This document shows, one piece after another, positions 44,464 through 53,900 of a DNA stretch of 64,000 bases; the stretch's first letter is position 1; the number at the start of each line of letters is the position of its first letter. The notes under the pieces are model-generated. The model was given only the letters and a program-made list of their open reading frames with translations. It was not told where the DNA came from and searched no databases. This DNA is from CAWJMD01 sp963700925. GTDB lineage: Bacteria > Actinomycetota > Actinomycetes > Actinomycetales > CAWJMD01. Location of the stretch: positions 3,658,001 through 3,722,000 of the forward strand of contig OY969553.1 in NCBI GenBank assembly GCA_963700925.1. Reading direction: 5' to 3'. The position numbers were made by a program, and so were the translations under genes.

Positions 44464-45402
44464 ATGCTGCCTGACCCCATCGACTTCGTCACTTCGGCGC
44501 CCACCAGCGGCAACCTCGACGTGCGCTGGAACCACGGTGCTGCGAGAGGGCGAGCTCCCGGCGACCCGTCGATCCAGGTTCACGCCTTCGACGAGCACAC
44601 GGTGGTGATGCGGCAGAGCAAGTCCGTGCACGTCGAGGCGCCGTTCATGTACCTGTTCTTCGGTGAGGACAGGGCGTTCCTCTTCGACACCGGCGCGTAC
44701 CCCGACCCCGAGCGGCTTCCGCTGCGGGAGACGGTCGACTCCCTTGTCGACGCGTGGCTCCAGAAGTACCCACGCGACGACTACGGGCTCGTGGTGGCCC
44801 ACTCGCACGCGCACTACGACCACGTGAAGGCCGACCCGCAGTTCGTCGGCAGGGCGAACACGGCGATCGTGGGCCTCGGCGTCGACGACGTCCGCGAGTT
44901 CTACGGGTTCGTTGACTGGCCGGCAGAGGTCGTGCGCCTCGACCTGGGCGGGCGGGTGCTGGAGGTGACCGGCTGCCCGGGGCACCACGAGGCGTCGATC
45001 GCCGTCTACGACCCCTGGACCGGATGGCTGCTGACCGGCGACACGGTCTATCCCGGACGCCTCTACGTGCCCGACTTCCCCGCCTTCCTCTCGAGCCTGG
45101 AGAGGATGTTGGCACTGTGCGACTCACGACCTGTCACGCAGGTGATGGGCTGCCACGTCGAGATGTCGCGGAGGCCTCGCCGCGACTACCCGATCGGAGC
45201 GAGCTACCAGCCCGACGAGCCGCCGCTACAGATGAGCGTCGCGCAGCTGAGGGCAGTCCACGCGGCCGCCGTCGCAGTTGCTGACCGGCCCGGCGCCCAC
45301 TACTTCGACGACTTCGCCATCTACAACGGCCCGTGCCGTCGGGCGCGGGCGATCCAGTCGATCCGGGGGTTCTGGGGACGACTCGTCCCACCGCGCGGCT
45401 AG
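44464..45402 (+). CDS. metallo-beta-lactamase-fold hydrolase
   Basis: 312 residues. The zinc motif HSHAHYDH (HxHxDH) is in the first half, GCPGHHEASIAVYDPWTGWLLTGDTVYPG provides the next His and the bridging Asp, and GCHVEMS the last His. The strand FMYLFFGEDRAFLFDTGAY is typical. The substrate is unknown (lactonase, glyoxalase II-like or thioesterase types are possible). Its stop overlaps the convergent phosphatase by 4 bp. Confidence 0.9.
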   Translation: MLPDPIDFVTSAPTSGNLDVRWNHGAARGRAPGDPSIQVHAFDEHTVVMRQSKSVHVEAPFMYLFFGEDRAFLFDTGAYPDPERLPLRETVDSLVDAWLQKYPRDDYGLVVAHSHAHYDHVKADPQFVGRANTAIVGLGVDDVREFYGFVDWPAEVVRLDLGGRVLEVTGCPGHHEASIAVYDPWTGWLLTGDTVYPGRLYVPDFPAFLSSLERMLALCDSRPVTQVMGCHVEMSRRPRRDYPIGASYQPDEPPLQMSVAQLRAVHAAAVAVADRPGAHYFDDFAIYNGPCRRARAIQSIRGFWGRLVPPRG

Positions 45403-47099
45403 GGCGTCAGCTGAAGGGTCAGAGTGCGGTGGAGCTCTTGGTCGTGCTCCCCTTGGCGGCTGTTGACGACCGCGTGGTCGACCTCGACGTGCGCCGTTCG
45501 TCCGCTGAAAACGACTGTCATGACACCGTTCTCGAACCAGAGGCCGTGGTCGATGTCCCATTCGATGGCGACGTCGTCGACCCCTGCGCGCCGCGCCAGC
45601 CAGTTCATGACGTTGCACGCGACCTTGCTCTTGAGCAGGTGGTTGGCGAACCTGATCGGTGCCTCCAGCGGGTTGCGGAAGGGTGACATCGTCAGCTGGT
45701 GCAGACCCGTCCGCGCCGGGTCGACGCCCGCCGTCGACGCCTGCGCGGTGTACGAGCAGTGCACGTCGCCCGACAGGAGCAGGATGCTGGCCGGCGGCTT
45801 GCTGCTGCTGCCCACTCGGTCGATCAGCTCGACCAGCTGGCGGAAGCTCGTCCTGAACGCCGCCCAGTGCTCGAGATCCACTGCCTGACGGACCTTTTCG
45901 GCTAGGCGTGTGGCGCGGCGCCCCCAGCGACCGGCGGCCACTGCCTCGTTCCAGCCCTCGAGGTGGTGGATTCCCTTGAGCAGCAGGACCGGCAGGGTCG
46001 TGCCCAGCACGAGGTGGTCGACGTCCCGGCCGTCGGACGCGAGCACCTTCTCGGTGAGCCACTCCCACTCGCGGTCGTCGAGCATCGCGCGCCGGTCGGG
46101 CTCCAGCACACGAGAGCAGCGTGAGTCGATGGAGACCATCCGGATCACCAGCTGCTCGCTGCCGAAGTCGCGCTGAAAGCTCCAGCGAGTGCTGAGCGGC
46201 TCGGCGTCCGCCTGCCACGCGAACTCGTCGAGGAGCCGTGACCGCTCGTCGTCGTCATCGGTGCTCCGCACCATCGCGTACGTCTGGTCGTGAGCGAGCT
46301 CGTCGGGGGAGAGGTTGCCGAGATGCTGGTAGACCCAGTACGACCCGAAGGCACCCACGACGCGCTCACGCCACCACGGCTGCTTCGTGACCCAGTCGCG
46401 CCACTCGCGCGAGGTGTTCCAGTCGTCCCGGAGGTCGTGGTCGTCGAGCATCATGCAGCTCGGCACCGTGGAGAGCAGCCAGCGCACCTCTTCGTGGTTC
46501 CAGCTGTCGTGGTACAGCCAGGTGTACTCCTCGAAGTTCTGGATCTCCTCGACGACCTGCGCCATGGCGTCGTCAGGGCCGACGTCGCCGTGAGCCTCCC
46601 GTAGTCGCGCGCGCTGGGGTGGCGAGGGCTCGTCGGCGTACACCTGGTCGCCGGCGAGGAAGAGCGCGTCGGGCCAGCGCTCCTGGTCGCTCGCTGCCAT
46701 CCGGTTCGCCAGAGCCACCAGGGCGTCGGCCCCGAAGCGGCGCAGGTTCTTGTCGTCCATCGGTGCCGAGCGACGGCACGACCCGAAGGCCAGCCTGAAC
46801 GTCTCGCTGGTGGAGAAGGTCCGAATCACGCTGGGAGGCAATGAGGAATCGGCAAGCGGCCAGACGCGCGCGCCGTCGAGCTCGACCGCGTACTCGTGCG
46901 CGGTGCCACTCGCCAGGCCGGTCAGGGAGATCACCGCGAAGTGGTGTCCGTGCACCGTCCACGTCGGCTCTCTGGTGCCGAGTACCTCGACAGTGCAGGG
47001 TCGGTCGGTCTCGACCCAGACCGTGGCGCGGTGGTTGTCGACGTACCGCAGCAGCGGGCCGAGCAGGAGCCGTGGCGCGTCGTCAGAGGAGGCCGTCAC
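45399..47099 (-). CDS. PhoD-like metallophosphatase
   Basis: 566 residues from GTG 47099. A beta-sandwich N-terminus (LGPLLRYVDNHRATVWVETDRPCTVEVLG) precedes the PhoD metallophosphatase domain: RLAFGSCR, DALFLAGDQVYAD, CMMLDDHDLRDDW, LVLGTTLPVLL and ILLLSGDVHCSY. No Tat signal is present, so it may act in the cytosol, unlike classical PhoD. GTG 47099 is preferred over ATG 47135, which would overlap the divergent gene's start; TAGCCT lies 7 nt before the GTG. Confidence 0.86.
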   Translation of the reverse strand: MTASSDDAPRLLLGPLLRYVDNHRATVWVETDRPCTVEVLGTREPTWTVHGHHFAVISLTGLASGTAHEYAVELDGARVWPLADSSLPPSVIRTFSTSETFRLAFGSCRRSAPMDDKNLRRFGADALVALANRMAASDQERWPDALFLAGDQVYADEPSPPQRARLREAHGDVGPDDAMAQVVEEIQNFEEYTWLYHDSWNHEEVRWLLSTVPSCMMLDDHDLRDDWNTSREWRDWVTKQPWWRERVVGAFGSYWVYQHLGNLSPDELAHDQTYAMVRSTDDDDERSRLLDEFAWQADAEPLSTRWSFQRDFGSEQLVIRMVSIDSRCSRVLEPDRRAMLDDREWEWLTEKVLASDGRDVDHLVLGTTLPVLLLKGIHHLEGWNEAVAAGRWGRRATRLAEKVRQAVDLEHWAAFRTSFRQLVELIDRVGSSSKPPASILLLSGDVHCSYTAQASTAGVDPARTGLHQLTMSPFRNPLEAPIRFANHLLKSKVACNVMNWLARRAGVDDVAIEWDIDHGLWFENGVMTVVFSGRTAHVEVDHAVVNSRQGEHDQELHRTLTLQLTP

Positions 47100-47106
47100 G
47101 AGTCGC

Positions 47107-47127
47107 AGGCTAGTAGGCACGTACGGT
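47107..47127. promoter_or_regulatory. back-to-back leaderless-type -10 elements
   Basis: AGGCTA (TAGCCT on the minus strand, 47107-47112) lies 7 nt before the phosphatase GTG. TACGGT (47122-47127) lies 6 nt before the oxidoreductase ATG. The two promoters share a 35-bp gap and probably compete or are co-regulated. Confidence 0.5.
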
Positions 47128-47133
47128 GGCGTC

Positions 47134-48102
47134 ATGTTCGCCGTCTACGCCGCCCGACAGTCCACCGACGACCCGCTGAGCGGGCTGGAGTCGGGGGAGC
47201 GATCGGCCCCCGAGGTCCCCGACGGCTGGGCCCGCGTGCGGGTGCGCGCGGCCAGCCTGAACCACCACGACATCTGGAGCCTGCGCGGTGTAGGTCTACC
47301 GGCCGAGCGGCTTCCCATGACGCTCGGCTGCGACGCCGCGGGCGTGGACGAGGACGGCAACGACGTCGTCGTCCACGCCGTCGTCTCGTCGCCCGACTGG
47401 GTCGGCGACGAGACCGAGGACCCGAAGCGGTCGCTCCTGTCGGAGGTGCACCAGGGCACGTTCGCCGACGAGGTGGTGGTGCCTCGACGAAACGTCGTGC
47501 CCAAGCCGGAGGGCCTGTCCTTCGAGGAGGCCGCCTGCCTCCCGACGGCGTGGCTGACCGCGTACCGCATGCTCTTCACGAAGGCCGAGCTGCGGCCCGG
47601 TCAGACCGTGCTGGTGCAGGGTGCGGGCGGAGGGGTGGCCACGGCCCTCGTCTCGCTCGGAGCCGCAGCCGGCCTGCGGGTCTGGGTCACCAGCCGCGAC
47701 GCCGAGAAGGGCTCTCGCGCAGCGGATCTCGGTGCTGACGCTGTGTTCGAGTCTGGAGCGCGACTGCCGGAGCGCGTCGATGCCGTGATGGAGACGGTCG
47801 GCAAGGCGACCTGGTCGCACTCCCTGAAGGCACTTCGCCCGGGCGGGAAGCTCGTGGTGTCGGGCTCGACCTCGGGGGCTGACCCGTCCGCCGACCTGGC
47901 CAGGGTGTTCTTCCTGCAGCTGCAGGTGCTGGGCTCCACGATGGGGACGCGGGACGAGCTGGCCCAGCTGATCCGGTTCTGCGAGCAGACCGGCGTGCGA
48001 CCGGTGATCGACCGCGTGCTGCCGATGGAGCAGGCCCGCGAGGGCTTCGCCGCGGTCGCCGGGGGCGATGTCTTCGGCAAGGTCGTCCTGACCCGCCCCT
48101 GA
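47134..48102 (+). CDS. zinc-type alcohol dehydrogenase / quinone oxidoreductase family protein
   Basis: 322 residues. The MDR fold is clear: VRVRAASLNHHDIWSLRG, PMTLGCDAAGVDEDG, AACLPTAWLTAYRML and the NADPH loop VLVQGAGGGVATALVSLG, ending GKVVLTRP. Structural zinc cysteines are absent, so it may be a zinc-free reductase of the quinone-oxidoreductase type. The promoter is near-leaderless. The substrate is unknown. Confidence 0.9.
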   Translation: MFAVYAARQSTDDPLSGLESGERSAPEVPDGWARVRVRAASLNHHDIWSLRGVGLPAERLPMTLGCDAAGVDEDGNDVVVHAVVSSPDWVGDETEDPKRSLLSEVHQGTFADEVVVPRRNVVPKPEGLSFEEAACLPTAWLTAYRMLFTKAELRPGQTVLVQGAGGGVATALVSLGAAAGLRVWVTSRDAEKGSRAADLGADAVFESGARLPERVDAVMETVGKATWSHSLKALRPGGKLVVSGSTSGADPSADLARVFFLQLQVLGSTMGTRDELAQLIRFCEQTGVRPVIDRVLPMEQAREGFAAVAGGDVFGKVVLTRP

Positions 48103-48110
48103 GTTCTGCC

Positions 48111-48196
48111 TTGCTCCACCAGCCGACACATTTCGAGCGAAACCGTGTGGGCTGGGGGAGCACCTTGCTCGCGCCGTGTGGGTAGGGGGAGCAAGG
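48111..48196. repeat. tandem REP-like hairpins
   Basis: Three related ~19-nt segments of the type CGTGTGGGCTGGGGGAGCA, one inverted. They form one imperfect stem (48111-48161, loop with TTTCGAGCGAAA) and one stem with perfect 8-bp ends CCTTGCTC/GAGCAAGG (48163-48196). They lie between convergent genes and could act as terminator, or be a dispersed palindromic repeat. Confidence 0.6.
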
Positions 48197-48201
48197 GGCT
48201 T

Positions 48202-48375
48202 TCAGTCGGTGACGTGGACGGTTGCTGATGCCCTGCGGAGGGCGGCGTTGGCGCGGTCGGACAGTCGCCCGGCGCGTCGCTGGGCGCGCAGTGCGCGGAC
48301 CAGGCGGGCGTGGTGGGCGGCGTCGAGCTGGTCGTGGTGGCGCTGTGCGGCCACCTGGCCGTCGATGTACATCAT
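48202..48375 (-). CDS. small basic protein, 57 residues
   Basis: MMYIDGQVAAQRHHDQLDAAHHARLVRALRAQRRAGRLSDRANAALRRASATVHVTD. AAGGAAG is 7-8 nt before ATG 48375. It is rich in Arg, Ala and His and predicted all-helical, with no signal or membrane segment. It lies 28 bp downstream of the PadR gene on the same strand, so it is probably the last gene of that operon. No family recognised. Confidence 0.6.
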   Translation of the reverse strand: MMYIDGQVAAQRHHDQLDAAHHARLVRALRAQRRAGRLSDRANAALRRASATVHVTD

Positions 48376-48403
48376 GGCGATCTTCCTTTCGTGAGTGAAG
48401 CTG

Positions 48404-49102
48404 TCAGGTGTTCGTGTGGTCTTCTTCGTTCGGGGGCAACAGTTTTCGGACGGCGTCGACGGTGGCGTCGAGCAGGTGCTCGAGGTCGTCGATGTGGTGC
48501 TCGGCGAGATGGCTGTTCCGCAGCTCGCTGCTCACGCTGTCGTGGAACCGCTGCAACAGGGCGTCGGCACGAGCCAGGGCCCCCCGCGAGCCCTGGAAGC
48601 TCGGGCCCGGCGGCCGTGGTGGCGTCGGAGTGGACGGTCCCCGTCCGGGGAACGGGTCGGGGCCGATGCCCCACTCGCGCTCACGACGGTCTCGCGACGT
48701 CACCTTCGACGCCGAACGCGCCGCCTTGGCCGCCGCCGCGAGCTCACCGCGCAGATCGCGGCTCGCAGCCCGCACCTGGTCGCGGACGTCGGCAGCGAGC
48801 CGGCGCACCGACGCGGCGAGCTCTGCGTCGAGGTCGGCCAGGTCGCCCTGGCGGTCCCGCAGCTCGGCCCTTCCCGCCTCCGTGATGCGGTACACCGCCT
48901 TGCGGCCGGAGGCCTCGCGCTCGACCAGGCCCTCCTCCTCGAGGCGCGACAACCGCGGGTACACGGTGCCGGCGCTGGGGGAGTACATGCCGTCGAACCT
49001 CTCTTCGAGCGCGCGGATCACCTCGTATCCGTGGCGTGGGGCCTCGTCGAGCAGGCTCAGGAGGTAGAGCCGCAGCTGGCCGTGGCCGAAGACGGGAGTC
49101 AC
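48404..49102 (-). CDS. PadR-family transcriptional regulator
   Basis: 232 residues. The winged helix HGQLRLYLLSLLDEAPRHGYEVIRALEERFDGMYSPSAGTVYPRLSRLEEEGLVEREASGRKAVYRITEAGRAEL is textbook PadR. A helical dimerisation region and a Pro-rich linker follow, then a ~60-residue helical end. It starts within the DUF4097 stop (4-bp overlap). It is the likely reader of the GATATATCGCG sites upstream of the operon. Confidence 0.92.
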   Translation of the reverse strand: MTPVFGHGQLRLYLLSLLDEAPRHGYEVIRALEERFDGMYSPSAGTVYPRLSRLEEEGLVEREASGRKAVYRITEAGRAELRDRQGDLADLDAELAASVRRLAADVRDQVRAASRDLRGELAAAAKAARSASKVTSRDRREREWGIGPDPFPGRGPSTPTPPRPPGPSFQGSRGALARADALLQRFHDSVSSELRNSHLAEHHIDDLEHLLDATVDAVRKLLPPNEEDHTNT

Positions 49103-49950
49103 AGGTGCTTCTCGTCGCTGGGTCGGCCGGAGGCGCCGGAGTGCAGCAGCGTCACGTCCCCCGAGACCGTCTTGGCGGTCAGCTGGACGGCGCCGTCACC
49201 ACGCGAGATGTGTCCGCCGTTCTTGCCGGGCTTCTCGCTCAGCCGCACGCCGCCCGCCACGATCCGTCCGGAGACCGAGGTCGCCGTGAGATCGAACCCG
49301 GCATCGGCCGGGATGCGGACCGTCACGTCGCCGCTGACCGTGATGGCTCCGATGGTCGAAGGGGCCGTGGCGACGTCGACGGCCAGGGAGCCTGAGACGC
49401 TCTTGCCGCGCAGGTGGGGCAGGGAGGCGGCCTGCACGGTCAGGGACCCCGACACCGTGTCGCCGGTGAAGGAGCCGTGCTGGTCGAAGACCTCGATCGA
49501 CCCCGAGACGGTCTTGGCGTCGACATCCGCGTGCACCCCGTCGACGACGATCGTCCCCGACACCGTGCGCACCTGCGCCCGCTCGGTCGTGCCGCTGACG
49601 AGCCCGTCGGCGGTGACCGTTCCGAGGTGGACGGCTACCGCGCGCGGCACGGCGATGCTGATCTCCGCCCGGTCCTCGCGGGTGGTGGCGACCCGAACCG
49701 CGTCGAGCAGGCTGTCCCAGCGAAGCGACGGGTGCCCGATCTCGAGCACGCCGTCACGCCAGGTGACCGTCAGGTCGCGGCCACGCACCGCGTTGACCTC
49801 GACGCGCACGCCGTCCTGGTCGTCGTGGGCCACCACGTCGGCGCGCCCTCCGACCAGCTTCACCCTGACCTCGCGGACCGCCTCGTCGGGGCCGCCCACC
49901 TCGATCACGCGCGGACCGGACACCGTCCACTGCTCGCCGTTCTCGTCCAC
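49099..49950 (-). CDS. DUF4097 beta-strand repeat protein
   Basis: 283 residues. After ~120 residues comes a series of ~25-residue beta repeats, each centred on TVSGxxxV or SVSGxxxV (at least six), the adhesin-like right-handed helix typical of DUF4097. There is no signal or membrane segment, so it is cytosolic. The family commonly neighbours PadR regulators; the molecular role is unknown. GTG 49950 has GGAGG 5 nt upstream. Confidence 0.9.
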   Translation of the reverse strand: MDENGEQWTVSGPRVIEVGGPDEAVREVRVKLVGGRADVVAHDDQDGVRVEVNAVRGRDLTVTWRDGVLEIGHPSLRWDSLLDAVRVATTREDRAEISIAVPRAVAVHLGTVTADGLVSGTTERAQVRTVSGTIVVDGVHADVDAKTVSGSIEVFDQHGSFTGDTVSGSLTVQAASLPHLRGKSVSGSLAVDVATAPSTIGAITVSGDVTVRIPADAGFDLTATSVSGRIVAGGVRLSEKPGKNGGHISRGDGAVQLTAKTVSGDVTLLHSGASGRPSDEKHL

Positions 49951-49969
49951 AACTGCCTCCAGAAGTCGA

Positions 49970-50031
49970 GATATATCGCGTCGTCGGAGACACGTTATAT
50001 CGCGAGTTGCTGGAGGTCAAGATATATCGCG
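49970..50031. promoter_or_regulatory. PadR operator region: three GATATATCGCG-type sites with promoter
   Basis: Direct repeats GATATATCGCG (49970-49980), GTTATATCGCG (49994-50004) and GATATATCGCG (50021-50031) lie in front of the DUF4097-padR operon. On the minus strand TTGACC, 17 nt, then TAACGT forms a credible promoter overlapped by the sites. The A/T-rich sites stand out in high-GC DNA. Confidence 0.68.
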
Positions 50032-50045
50032 AGTTGGAGGTCGGG

Positions 50046-50678
50046 TCACGTCTGGGGCAGGCCCAGCCAGGCGTGCCAGCCCCCGTGCAGCACCAGCCAC
50101 GCCATCAAGCCGTACCCGGCCTGACCCGGGTGGATCGCCGCCGCCGACTCGCTGCTCCCACCGCTGTCGACGAGGTCGGCGAACCACTGCTCGTGCCCGA
50201 TCAGCGGCCCGTGGCAGTCCACGTACGGCACGCCTCGCCGGTCGCAGACGTCGGCGAAGGCGGTCGACAGCTCGGCGACCCGCACGTCGCGGGCCGGGTC
50301 CTGGCTCGGGGGAGGCCCGACCACGAACGTGCTGATGGAGTCCGCGGCCGCGTCGTCGAGCACGTTGGCCAGGTTGAGGCGGCTACGCGCGAGGGTCGTC
50401 CCCAGGTCGAGGTCGGCCGTCCCGAGACCGATGACCAGCCGGTTGTCGGCCGATGCCGAGAACCGCCGCGTCGTCTCGGGCCGCCACCGCTCGAGCAGCC
50501 CCGCCGTGCCCTCGCCGGGCACCCCGAGCGGAAACAGCGCGAGCCCTCCGATGGGCGCCGGTGTCCGTGCGCCGACACGCCCCGTCCAGCCGAGTGCCTT
50601 GGCATCGCCGACGCCCGCCACCAGGTCGTCACCGACCACGCAGATCCGCAGTCCGGCTCGGGCGGTCTCGTCCGTCAC
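50046..50678 (-). CDS. SGNH/GDSL-like hydrolase with Asp replacing the catalytic Ser
   Basis: 210 residues from GTG 50678 (AGGAG 9 nt upstream). Block I reads ICVVGDDLVAGVGD, where esterases have GDS; here the Ser position is Asp. LVIGLGTADL corresponds to block III, and IHPGQAGYGLMAW holds the block V Asp/His position (HP). The fold seems preserved but the usual nucleophile is missing, so it may bind rather than hydrolyse, or use other chemistry. Confidence 0.78.
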   Translation of the reverse strand: MTDETARAGLRICVVGDDLVAGVGDAKALGWTGRVGARTPAPIGGLALFPLGVPGEGTAGLLERWRPETTRRFSASADNRLVIGLGTADLDLGTTLARSRLNLANVLDDAAADSISTFVVGPPPSQDPARDVRVAELSTAFADVCDRRGVPYVDCHGPLIGHEQWFADLVDSGGSSESAAAIHPGQAGYGLMAWLVLHGGWHAWLGLPQT

Positions 50679-50740
50679 GTCGTGGCGCTCCTGTGTAGAC
50701 CGGTTGGCTGGGGGGTGGAGTGGAATCCCTTGTCTACCAG

Positions 50741-50920
50741 TCAGTCGTCGTCGACGTCGTCGAGGCGCGCCAGCCAGGTGGCGAGCCTCTCGATCGGGGT
50801 CTCGAAGTCGGGGTTGAGGTCGACGAACGTGCGCAGCTGATCGGCCACCCACGCCAGCGTGACCTCGTCACCCCCGCGGCGGGCCTCCAGCTCCTCGATG
50901 CCGCGATCCGTGAAGTACAT
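50741..50920 (-). CDS. DUF6104-family small protein
   Basis: 59 residues: MYFTDRGIEELEARRGGDEVTLAWVADQLRTFVDLNPDFETPIERLATWLARLDDVDDD. The MYFTDRGIEELE start and LNPDFE segment match the small proteins encoded after kgd in Streptomyces. Its ATG overlaps the kgd stop by one base (TGATG), so translation is coupled. It is acidic and helical; a regulator or partner of Kgd is possible but unproven. Confidence 0.85.
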   Translation of the reverse strand: MYFTDRGIEELEARRGGDEVTLAWVADQLRTFVDLNPDFETPIERLATWLARLDDVDDD

Positions 50921-53900
50921 CAGCGAGCGAAGGCCTGCTCGATGAGGCCCTTCTGCTCGGCGGCGTGCTTCTTGCTCGACCCGGTCGCCGGGGACGCCGA
51001 CGCGGGCCGGCACACCTTGCGGATCGGGCGCGACACGTGCTCGGTCAGCGCCAGGGCGATGAACGGCCAGGCGCCCTGGTTCGCCGGCTCCTCCTGCACC
51101 CACACGAGCTCGGCGTCGTCGCCGAACGGGGCGAGGGCTTCGTCCCAGGCGTCGCGGTCGACCGGGTAGAGCTGCTCCGCGCGGACGATGGCCGTGCTGG
51201 TGTCGCCGATCTTGGCGCGGTGGGCCAGCAGGTCGTAGTAGATCTTGCCCGTGCACATCAGCACCCGGTTGACGCCCTTGATGTCGTCGGGGCCGGCGAA
51301 CTGCTCCCCGATCACGGCGCGGAAGCCACCGGTGGTGAAGTCCTCGACAGACGACGACGCGGGCTTCAGCCGCAGCATCGACTTGGGTGTGAACACGATG
51401 AGCGGACGGCGGGGGCGCGCGAACGCCTGACGGCGCAGCAGGTGGAAGTGCGACGCGGGTGTCGACGGCATGGCCACCGTCATGTTGTCCTCGGCGCACA
51501 TCTGCAGGAACCGCTCAATGCGGGCAGACGAGTGGTCGGGGCCCTGGCCCTCGTAGCCGTGGGGGAGAAGCAGGGTGACCGAGGAGTTCTGCCCCCACTT
51601 CTGCTCGGACGACGAGATGAACTCGTCGACGATCGTCTGGGCGCCGTTGCCGAAGTCGCCGAACTGCGCCTCCCACAGCACCAGCGCGTCGGGCCGTTCC
51701 ACCGAGTACCCGTACTCGAAGCCCATCGCGGCGTACTCGCTGAGCAGCGAGTCGTAGACCCAGAACCTCGCCTGGTCCTCCGACAGGTAGAGCAGGGGCG
51801 TCCACTCCTCGCCCGAGTTCTTGTCGGTCAGGACGGCGTGACGCTGCACGAAGGTGCCGCGTCGGGAGTCCTGGCCGGCCAGGCGGACCGGCACGCCCTC
51901 GAGCAGCAGGGATCCGAACGCGAGCAGTTCGCCGTAACCCCAGTCGATTCCGCCCTCGCGAGACATCTGCGAGCGCTTCTCGAGCAGCTGGCGCAGCTTC
52001 GGGTGCACGGTGAAGGTCGACGGCGGCGACACGTGTGTGTCGCCGATCCGCTTGAGCACTTCGAGCGAGACGGCCGTGCTGCGGGGGACGGGGGCGCGCG
52101 AGGCCTGGTCGTCCTGCTGCTGCGCGACAGGCTGCTCGAGCCCACCGGGCACGTCCGGCCCCTCGCCCGAGGTCTTGGAGGCGCTGTCAGGTCCGCGCGT
52201 CGTCTCACGGGTCTCCGCGAACACGCGCTCCAGCTGCTGCTGGTAGTCCTTGAGGGCGGCCTCCGCCTCCTCGACGGTGATGTCGCCGCGGCCGATCAGC
52301 GACTCGGTGTAGAGCTTGCGGACGCTGCGCTTGCCCTCGATCAGCGAGTACATCAGCGGCTGCGTCATCGACGGGTCGTCGCCCTCGTTGTGGCCGCGGC
52401 GGCGGTAGCAGACCAGGTCGATCACGACGTCCTTGTCGAACTCCTGGCGGAAGTCGAACGCGAGCTTGGCGACCCGTGCGCAGGCCTCGGGGTCATCGCC
52501 GTTCACGTGGAAGATCGGCGCCTGGATCATCTTGCCCACGTCGGTGCAGTAGAACGACGAGCGGCTCGAGGCGGGCGAGGTGGTGAACCCGACCTGGTTG
52601 TTCACGACGAGGTGCACGGTGCCGCCGGTGCGGTAGCCGCGCAGCTGCGAGAGGTTGAGCGTCTCGGCGACGACTCCCTGGCCGGCGAACGCAGCGTCGC
52701 CGTGCATCAGCACGGGCAGGACGGGGAACGACTCGCCCGCGCGGTTGAGCCGGTCCTGCTTGGCCCGCACCACACCCTCCAGCACCGGGTTGACGGCCTC
52801 CAGGTGCGAGGGGTTCGCCGCCAGGTACACCTTGGTGGTCGCACCCGACTCGGCGGTGAACGTGCCCTCGGTGCCCAGGTGGTACTTCACGTCGCCCGAG
52901 CCCTGCACGGACCGCGGGTCGGCGGTGCCCTCGAACTCGCGGAAGATCTGGCCGTAGCTCTTGCCCGCGATGTTGGCGAGGACGTTCAGGCGGCCACGGT
53001 GCGGCATGCCGACGCAGACCTCGTCGAGCCCCTCCGCGGCGGCGGCCGACAGGAGAGCGTCCATCAGCGGGATCGCCGACTCGCCTCCCTCGAGGCTGAA
53101 CCGCTTCTGCCCCACGAACTTGGTCTGCAGGAACGTCTCGAACGCCTCGGCCCCGTTCAGGCGGCGCAGGATGCGCAGCTGCTCGTCGCGGCTGGGCTTG
53201 AGGTACGGCTTCTCGACCCGGGCCTGGATCCAGGCCCGCTGCTCGGGGTCCTGGATGTGCATGTACTCGATGCCGATGGTGCGGCAGTAGGAGTCGCGCA
53301 GCACGCCGAGGATGTGGCGCAGCTTCATCACCGGCTTGCCGCCGAACCCGCCGGTGGGGAACTCGCGCTCGAGGTCCCACAGCGTGAGCCCGTGCGTCTG
53401 CACGTCGAGGTCGGGGTGCCGCCGCTGGCGGTACTCGAGCGGGTCGGTGTCGGCCATCAGGTGGCCCCGCACGCGGTAGGCGTGGATCAGTTCGACCACG
53501 CGCGCGGTCTTGTTGATCTCGTCGTCCTCGGAGACGGAGATGTCACGGATCCAGCGGACCGGCTCGTAGGGGATGCGCAGCGACCGGAAGATGCGGTCGT
53601 AGAAGCCGTCGTCGCCCAGCAGCTTGGCGTGCACGATGCGCAGGAAGTCGCCCGACTGGGCGCCCTGGATGATGCGGTGGTCGTAGGTGGACGTCAGCGT
53701 CATCACCTTGCTGACCGCGAGCCGGGCGAGGGTCTCGTCGCTGGCGCCGGCGTACTCGGCCGGGTAGTCCATGGCGCCCACGCCGATGATGGCGCCCTGG
53801 CCCTGCATCAGGCGGGGCACGGAGTGGACGGTGCCGATGGTGCCCGGGTTGGTCAGGCTGATCGTCGTGCCCTGGAAGTCCTCGACCGTGAGCTTGCCGC

